A stretch of 64,000 bases of DNA. Origin: Kalmanozyma brasiliensis GHG001 (Eukaryota > Basidiomycota > Ustilaginomycetes > Ustilaginales). Shown here piece after piece: positions 58,833 through 64,000 of this stretch; positions within the stretch are counted from its first letter, which is position 1, and every line of letters starts with the position of its first letter. The DNA lies in the NCBI RefSeq assembly GCF_000497045.1, contig NW_015961950.1, forward strand, positions 310,001 through 374,000, read 5' to 3'. The position numbers were made by a program, and so were the translations under genes. The notes below the pieces were generated by a model. The model was not told the origin of the DNA and searched no databases. It worked only from the letters and a program-made list of their open reading frames with translations.

Positions 58833-59684
58833 TCAAGCCTTCAAGAACTTGGCATGGAACTTGATATGATCCTCAGCGAACGTCGAGATGAAGAAGTAGC
58901 TGTGATCGTATCCGTCCTGCAGGCGCACCTGAACATTCTTGAAACCCTTCTCCTCGGCGACCTTCTGGAAGTTTTCCGGGAGCAGCTGACCCTGTTTGTA
59001 AAAGTCATCTGCGGTGCCGCTGTCGATGAGGATGCCGGGCTGGTCTTGTGCGTCCTTGAGCAGGAGCGTGGCGTCGTACTGTTCGCCCTCCTTGAGGCCG
59101 TTTTCGAGGTAGCCTTCGAAGGCCTTTTTGCCCCAAGGGCAGGCGGTGGGGTTGCAGATGGGCGAGAAGGCCGATGCGCTCTTGTACTGACCCCGATTCT
59201 TCAGGTAGAGCGTGAGCGCGCCGTGGCCACCCATCGAGTGGCCGAAGATGCTCGCCTTGCTCGTGTCAATGGGCAGTTCACCGAGCTTGGAAGGAAGCTC
59301 CTTGACGATGTAGTCGTACATGTTGTACGCAGCGGACCAAGGCTGCTTGGTAGCGTTGAGGTAGAAGCCTGCTCCAGAGCCAAAGTCGTAGCTCTCATCC
59401 TCGCCGTCGACCTTTGCTCCACGTGGTGAGGTATCTGGGAACACGAGGGCGATCTGTGCCGCCTCGGCAGCGTTGAAGAAGCCCCCCTTCTGCGCAGCGT
59501 TGTCCTCCGTGCATGTAAGACCAGAGAGATAGTACAGCACGGGTACTTTTGAGCCGCTCACAGCGGAAGAAGGTAGAAACACGTTGATAGCGGTTTCCAG
59601 CGAGTTGAGCGACGAAGAAGTGAACGAGTACTTGGTGAGTGTCCCGCCGGAGACCTTGTTGGCCGACTTCTTGTTGAGCGACAT
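58833..59684 (-). CDS. S-formylglutathione hydrolase (esterase D)
   Basis: 283 residues, single exon, alpha/beta-hydrolase. Hydrolyses S-formylglutathione to formate and glutathione, the second step of glutathione-dependent formaldehyde detoxification. The nucleophile is Ser150 in FGHSMGGHGAL, with the catalytic Asp in SGTADDFY (226 or 227) and His261 in DGYDHSYFFI, close to human esterase D (149/226/260). Other family phrases are YYLSGLTCTEDN, FPDTSPRG, DFGSGAGFYLNAT and NPTACPWGKKAF. Cytosolic; no targeting signal. Length equals the family norm (about 282). Confidence 0.97.
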   Translation of the reverse strand: MSLNKKSANKVSGGTLTKYSFTSSSLNSLETAINVFLPSSAVSGSKVPVLYYLSGLTCTEDNAAQKGGFFNAAEAAQIALVFPDTSPRGAKVDGEDESYDFGSGAGFYLNATKQPWSAAYNMYDYIVKELPSKLGELPIDTSKASIFGHSMGGHGALTLYLKNRGQYKSASAFSPICNPTACPWGKKAFEGYLENGLKEGEQYDATLLLKDAQDQPGILIDSGTADDFYKQGQLLPENFQKVAEEKGFKNVQVRLQDGYDHSYFFISTFAEDHIKFHAKFLKA

Positions 59685-60301
59685 CCTGACGATTGTGCGA
59701 AGTAGTGGAGTGTTTGTGGAAGAAGAGTGAAGCGCTGCTAAGGAAGGTACCGCGACTTGGTGAGGTGGTGGTGGTGAGGAAGATGCAGATGAGCACGAGG
59801 GAAGGAGGGAAGTGCTATGTCTGGTCAGTGCGCACGGAGGTGGAGGGCAGTGCGAAAAAACGCAACAGATATATTGCTTTCTTGTAGTATTTTTGATTTG
59901 TTAGCTCCTTGTTTGTCGAACAGCGTCTGCCTTGCAAATCTAGGAGAAAGCAGCATACAGTAGATCGGGGTTCGACTCCGCGGCGCGCGATGCTATACGC
60001 GACCGCCGCTTCGTGCGTGCTTGACTCTCTGTCGAGCGCTCTGCCTGACGATCAAGTCGAACTTGGAACTGGCTCTGGACATGCGAGATCTGTCATCCTT
60101 AGTAATTTGTAATGAAATCCTCAGGGTTTGCTCTTCGCCGCCCAGCGCCAATAAAGTGTGTGGCGACGGCGAGACTGCGCAGACAAGAACACGTCGATCG
60201 ACGAGGGAAGAACAAGCTGTATCAATGGCGTTTTGCGAGCATGAGTCGTCTCAAAAGATCCATTGAAAAGTCCAGAGCGCACACATTTTGAGGACACGCT
60301 T
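59685..60301. other. Intergenic region between S-formylglutathione hydrolase and the zinc-finger gene
   Basis: 617 bp. Contains a perfect RNA polymerase III B-box (GGTTCGACTCC, 59969-59979), but no tRNA folds around it: the T-stem has a mismatch and no 5' acceptor strand pairs with the downstream G/C run. No gene called. Confidence 0.5.
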
Positions 60302-61369
60302 TCAATGAACATTGCTATAACGAAGCGGACGAGTTACATTGTGACTGGCGTACATGCCCCATAGATGAAAGCCGTGCACAAGATTATCAGCTCTTCCGTC
60401 CAAAGAGTGAAAGCGTTCCCTCCACCATGGATGAGCAATCGGCAGACCAAACAGGGGCACCTGCTGCTGAAAGGGAGCGAGCGACCAATCGCCCACCGAC
60501 CATGCACCGTCGCTGACGATGAGGCATCGTGAGGAAATGCGCAGGCGACCAGGCTGTGTAAAGCGGGGAAGAAGAGTGGTGACCTCGTACCTTCCGCCAT
60601 AGTCTTGACACAGGATCATGGCGACTTGAGTTGCGTCGACCATGAATTGGACGATATCGTCCACCATTTCCATGCCCATGTCAAAGCATTCGAGGGCAAA
60701 GTCGAGCATGTGTTGCTCGTTGGCAGGGTAGATCCGGCGGTAGTCGGCAAGATGTTGGGCGAGATACTCGTCCAGCATCTGGGTTGGCATGGGCACATTG
60801 AATGCGACGCCAAGTGCCTCGTAACCGTCACCATTGCCGATGATCCAGCGGTCGAGCTGGATGTGTCCGACCTCGGCTGGATCGACAGGCCGGCAATCCA
60901 CCGCTCTGAAGCTGGCAGGACCGAGATCGTCCAGATGGTCCACCGTCTCCAGCTCCCTGTTGACCACCTCATCAAAGTCCAGCTCTTGCGTCCTGATCCA
61001 GGCCGCATGCGAAACACGCGGCCTTCTCACCGGCAGCGCTTCTCCCTCCTCGTGTCCCCTGAGAGCAATGGAATGGATTGTCAGTCTTGTATCGTTTTGC
61101 TAGGAGAATGAAGATACTTACTCGTGCTCGGGGCGATCCACAGCAATTTGCCATCGAACGTCGACACCGGAAGTGATCACGATGCGAAAGGGGCAGCCAA
61201 CCCTTCGATGATGACTGCAGCTGAAAACGACGCGGCCTGGATTGAGCTGAGTCCGGACGATGGGCACATCGACTTGTGCAGCAGTGGTGCGAACAAACTG
61301 CATTGCCTCATCACGACTGTCAAAGGTCCGTTGACCCAAGTAGGCCTGCGTGAGGCCGATTGCTGCCAT
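60302..61369 (-). CDS. Protein with FAR1/WRKY-GCM1-like zinc motif, otherwise unrecognised
   Basis: Two exons, 61369-61122 and 61058-60302 (63-nt intron 61059-61121, GTAAGT...CTCAG), 334 residues. The N-terminal 90 residues resemble the FAR1/MULE-transposase-associated DNA-binding module: FDSRDEAMQFVRTTA, then VVFSCSHHRRVGCPFRIVI, WQIAVDRPEHE. Cys51, Cys59 and His82 lie in exon 1; His85 comes from exon 2 (E83 is split), giving C-x7-C-x22-H-x2-H. The C-terminal 245 residues are compact and W/H/D-containing (IQLDRWIIGNGDGYEALGV, ALECFDMGMEMVDDIVQFM, LPIAHPWWRERFHSLDGRA), with no domain I recognise and no transposase catalytic triad. The ATG at 61369 has a good context (A at -3, G at +4); ATGs at 61468 and 61477 would add 33-36 residues. 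Possible domesticated-transposon regulator; that is inference. Confidence 0.65.
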
Positions 61370-61841
61370 CTTGTTGCTTGACGAATGCGAGGCGCAAAGA
61401 TGGTGTGCGGGAGAGACGAACAAAAGGGCTGTCCAACATTGCAAATCGACTTTTTGATTCAGAGGCATTTTTGGCATCGGTATTGTCTCAAACGACGAGT
61501 TGTGGCGCTGTTTCGAAGGACGACTTGGACAGTACTCAATCGACTCATGCGACGACCTGGCTGTTCGTCGTCGCTGTTGCGACAAGGTTTGAAATGATGC
61601 GTGAAATCTATCGACGTTGCAAATGTGCCGATCGCTGAAGGGATTGATTGGAAAGCATCTTCAGGTCACCGATGCGGCTAGCAAGAAACACAGGCGCCGT
61701 ACACGCTACCTTTTCGACGACAAACAAGTATCTCTCGGTCACTCATCGACCCTTTCAGTATCAATCTTATACTTTTTATGAACCAGATTCAACAGTCTGC
61801 GAGACGAGAATGAGGATACGATTGCGGTAGCAATGTTTCAT
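61370..61841. other. Intergenic region between the zinc-motif gene and the dioxygenase gene
   Basis: 472 bp between two minus-strand genes, holding the promoter of the zinc-motif gene and the 3' flank of the dioxygenase gene. No other feature supported. Confidence 0.5.
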
Positions 61842-63044
61842 TCACGATGAGGACATATTGCGGGCAGTTCTTGCGCGAACAGATCGACGACTTTGAGACG
61901 TTCCCGCCTCTGTGGAAGTGCGTGTTGCTGCTACAACCTGTTGTCCTGAGTCATGCGGCGAGTCGCTATGTAGATATCGAAAGACATGCTGGATCGCGGG
62001 TTCTAGGCGATCAACGATCCCCTTACGCATGAAGCAGGTCACCGCAAACCGATGCATAACATCAGTGCCTCGGTACGACTCGTGCTGGTATGAGCGATGC
62101 AAGATCTCGTCCGATCTGAAGAGAACGATGTCCAATGGCTGCAGCTCCAGCCGACATCGATACGTCGGCAGCTCAAATACCGCATGCTGTCCGAAATTGA
62201 GCAAGATCGAGACGCCTTTGTCTCTGACATCGCGATGTGCCCCACCTGAAAAGCCTCGAAAGGCGAGAAAGGTAGAATACAACGGATGACAATAGTGTGC
62301 CAGCCCGGGCACACGCTTCTCGGCCCAGGGAAAGTCATCTGCGATGCGAGTCTGCAGCTCTTCCCGAAACTGCTCGCAAAGGCCTGATTCGCTTCCTAGC
62401 AGAGGGGCTACGTACGCCTGGACATACTCTTTCACCCAAGCACACATAGCACCGACCGCGCTTTTGCCTTCGGGATGCTTGCGCTGCTCGGTGTCTTGCG
62501 TGATCAGTAACCGCTGGTTACGCTGATCATACCACGCTCCCAGATGCAGACGATTGAAGGCAGATCGACGCTGTTCTTCTGCCTCGGGCGACAAATCGGT
62601 GTTTGCCGCAGCTTGCGCTGCAGTTGAGTCTTCCAGGTTTTGTCTCGTGCTATCGCTAGGGGGGCCTGTTGGCACAGCTGAATTCGTCATTGCAAACAGC
62701 CTCTGACTTCCATCTGCGGCTTTGCGACGCATGGCATAGTAAGCAGTGCGATCTGCTGGTCCGAACCGCTGCAACAGAACCCGACCGTTTGTGTCTTTCA
62801 GTGTGATGTTGCGATTGTAGATGACATCGCGCCGATCCTCGTAGGAGGTCACCGCACGTCCTGTAACGTAGCTCGTTTTGACGCTTTCGTTGCTATTGAC
62901 ACTTGAGACTCTGCGTCCGGGCTGCGACAAGCGTCTGGCGGTCAGAACGATGGTTTGCATATTGATCCTAGCCAACTGATAAATGTCGCGATCAGTCGCT
63001 CGACGTTCGCTCTCGTAGTCTTGGGGCGCTGGAGGCAAATACAT
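61842..63044 (-). CDS. 2-oxoglutarate/Fe(II) dioxygenase, TET/JBP-like candidate
   Basis: 400 residues, single exon. The catalytic double-stranded beta-helix lies in about residues 255-345: FRGFSGGAHRDVRDKGVSIL gives the first metal ligands His270-x-Asp272, then LLNFGQHAVFELP, LELQPLDIVLFRSDEILHRS with candidate distal His316, and MHRFAVTCFMRK with Arg332 as candidate 2-oxoglutarate ligand. This order (HxD, lFG..., f.LP, l.pgDvvlFrs..lHr, hRfavtcF) fits the TET/JBP-like group that is expanded in basidiomycetes and often associated with KDZ transposons. An N-terminal region of about 230 residues (ITLKDTNGRVLLQRFGPADR, SAFNRLHLGAWYDQRNQRL) may be accessory. The tail is Ser/Arg-rich and basic (RRSVRARTARN), fitting nuclear localisation. 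A generic prolyl or small-molecule hydroxylase remains possible. Confidence 0.6.
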   Translation of the reverse strand: MYLPPAPQDYESERRATDRDIYQLARINMQTIVLTARRLSQPGRRVSSVNSNESVKTSYVTGRAVTSYEDRRDVIYNRNITLKDTNGRVLLQRFGPADRTAYYAMRRKAADGSQRLFAMTNSAVPTGPPSDSTRQNLEDSTAAQAAANTDLSPEAEEQRRSAFNRLHLGAWYDQRNQRLLITQDTEQRKHPEGKSAVGAMCAWVKEYVQAYVAPLLGSESGLCEQFREELQTRIADDFPWAEKRVPGLAHYCHPLYSTFLAFRGFSGGAHRDVRDKGVSILLNFGQHAVFELPTYRCRLELQPLDIVLFRSDEILHRSYQHESYRGTDVMHRFAVTCFMRKGIVDRLEPAIQHVFRYLHSDSPHDSGQQVVAATRTSTEAGTSQSRRSVRARTARNMSSS

Positions 63045-63125
63045 TTCTTGGATGAGACCGTGCTTTTCTTTGTGTAGACAAATGCACGAGATGCAGTCTA
63101 TGCTTGATATGAAGGGGTAGCGACT

Positions 63126-63134
63126 TATATTATA
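63126..63134 (-). promoter_or_regulatory. TATA-like box of the dioxygenase gene
   Basis: TATAATATA on the minus strand, 82-90 bp before the start codon. Assigned by sequence and spacing only. Confidence 0.35.
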
Positions 63135-63195
63135 CTGTAGAGAAGACAGGTCTGATAAGCTACAACAAGCGAGCGAGTTCAGTTTGCTCCAGAAC

Positions 63196-63275
63196 CGCCT
63201 CGGTTTTTGGACCCACCCCTACTGAGCCATACCGTCTCGGTTTTTCAACATCTATCGCCGCGTCGTACCGAGGCG
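63196..63275. repeat. Inverted repeat CGCCTCGGT/ACCGAGGCG with an internal CTCGGTTTTT copy
   Basis: CGCCTCGGT at 63196-63204 and its exact reverse complement ACCGAGGCG at 63267-63275 flank 62 bp. CTCGGTTTTT follows the left arm and recurs about 37 bp downstream. Confidence 0.6.
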
Positions 63276-63467
63276 ATGTTCATGCTAGAGTTTTTCCCTT
63301 TTCTTTTTTTTATTTTTTTATTTCCGGCATCGTTGCCTCACTTTGAACGTTGATATCTACTCAACGTACATATCTTTCGCTTCTGATCTTCCGACCCGGG
63401 TGTCGTGAGACTCTATTGAATGTATTGGCACTATTTGCGGCGCAGTATCAGACGTCGAAGAATGGTT

Positions 63468-63709
63468 GCAGCGAACGAGCTGCTTTTTGGAAATAAAAGA
63501 AAATCGATTTACTTGATCTTTTTCCTTTTTCTTTGGCAGCCGCCTTTTTTCCCCCTCGGGCGCTCCATCCAGCCCTCCGTCTCTCCTCATCCCGCTTATC
63601 GTTTTGGCTCGATCTTTCGAGGGTGATATCGTAGATTTATTCGTCATGCTCAGGTATAGTCGTCAAAGTCAGGGGATGCGTCCACGGATGATGGCAGCGA
63701 ATGAGCTGC
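63468..63709. repeat. Duplicated 16-nt hairpin GCAGC-GAAYGA-GCTGC
   Basis: Copies at 63468-63483 (loop GAACGA) and 63694-63709 (loop GAATGA), each a perfect 5-bp inverted repeat and followed by T-rich sequence, 226 bp apart. The flanks are only loosely alike. Confidence 0.6.
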
Positions 63710-64000
63710 ATTTTCTTTTCTTTTTGAAAAAGGCAAAATAGAATTTCCACGAGCGACAGTGGGGGACACGAGTGTGACTGAATTGGGTCGGGGACATGAC
63801 GGTGACAGGGGAACCTGATGCGACGAGAGCAAGAGCGAGGACAGGAGAAGACATCGAAGCTCAAAAGAGGTCGCTCGATGTCGATGATGTGTTGACGAGA
63901 ATGTCTACAATGACGAAGGGGCGACGGCGCAGGGAAGCGATGTCGTGCTTTGCGCGATCAAGGTATGCTTTCGTAAAGTCCATATTGCTTTGCACAGACA

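Larger units (their letters stand above)
63045..64000. other. Right-end region: dioxygenase promoter and repeat-bearing, T-rich sequence
   Basis: 956 bp without a supported gene. A TATA-like TATATTATA (63126-63134) lies 82-90 bp upstream of the dioxygenase ATG. Next come the motif CTCGGTTTTT twice and an inverted copy of CGCCTCGGT (63196-63275), T/A runs near 63,300-63,325, and two copies of a GCAGC-GAAYGA-GCTGC hairpin. Short open frames here have no motif. Confidence 0.45.

Noticed and set aside
59905..59995. Possible tRNA gene around a perfect B-box
   Set aside because: The T-stem has a G-G mismatch, no 5' strand pairs with the GCGCGCG run, the D-arm does not fold and the variable region is too long; at most a relic.

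Overview
The window is nuclear DNA from a basidiomycete smut fungus, most likely order Ustilaginales (Ustilago, Sporisorium or a relative). This is inferred from the recognisable fungal housekeeping proteins, the mostly single-exon genes, short introns (63-119 nt, GTRNGT donors and CAG acceptors), moderately high GC and about one gene per 2.4 kb on both strands. I did not fix the species. I support 27 protein-coding genes (18 minus, 9 plus; one runs off the left edge). I found no convincing tRNA or rRNA gene, intact transposon or CRISPR array. Six genes need splicing (SLD3-like, NTF2-like, kinase-like, oligoribonuclease, frataxin, GDT1-like), as does the zinc-finger gene near the right end; their junctions were read from the sequence and restore family motifs across the splice sites in most cases.

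Left part (1-23 kb): the start of an SLD3-like replication initiation gene; glucosidase II catalytic subunit divergent from DPH5 (diphthamide synthesis); a large SUN-like ER/nuclear envelope protein (SLP1/SUCO family); a solitary siderophore-iron MFS transporter with GATA-type sites and inverted repeats in a 1.8-kb upstream gap; the splicing factor CEF1/CDC5; and a bZIP factor behind a 680-nt ATG-free, pyrimidine-rich leader.

Middle (23-46 kb): the USO1/p115 vesicle tether with a 17-residue coiled-coil repeat, an NTF2-like protein, a CHK/APH-type kinase-like protein, FACT subunit POB3 divergent from coronin, oligoribonuclease, HIS5 divergent from frataxin with Gcn4-type sites between them, an unrecognised protein with a D-box and a KEN box, a saccharopine-dehydrogenase-like oxidoreductase, a GDT1-type cation transporter and a small lysine-tailed protein.

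Right part (46-64 kb): a TRK potassium transporter, alkaline ceramidase divergent from a small Zn2Cys6 factor, ketopantoate hydroxymethyltransferase (pantothenate/CoA) divergent from a Sec14-type lipid-transfer protein, S-formylglutathione hydrolase, and two accessory-looking genes: a spliced protein with a FAR1/WRKY-GCM1-like zinc motif and a 2-oxoglutarate/Fe(II) dioxygenase resembling fungal TET/JBP-like enzymes. This right-end pair, followed by a repeat-bearing, T-rich kilobase, is the least ordinary part of the window.

The genes do not form one pathway or cluster. The arrangement is typical of a gene-dense fungal chromosome arm, with several divergent pairs sharing short promoters. Starts were placed at ATG codons; several longer frames begin only at TTG or GTG and were trimmed.
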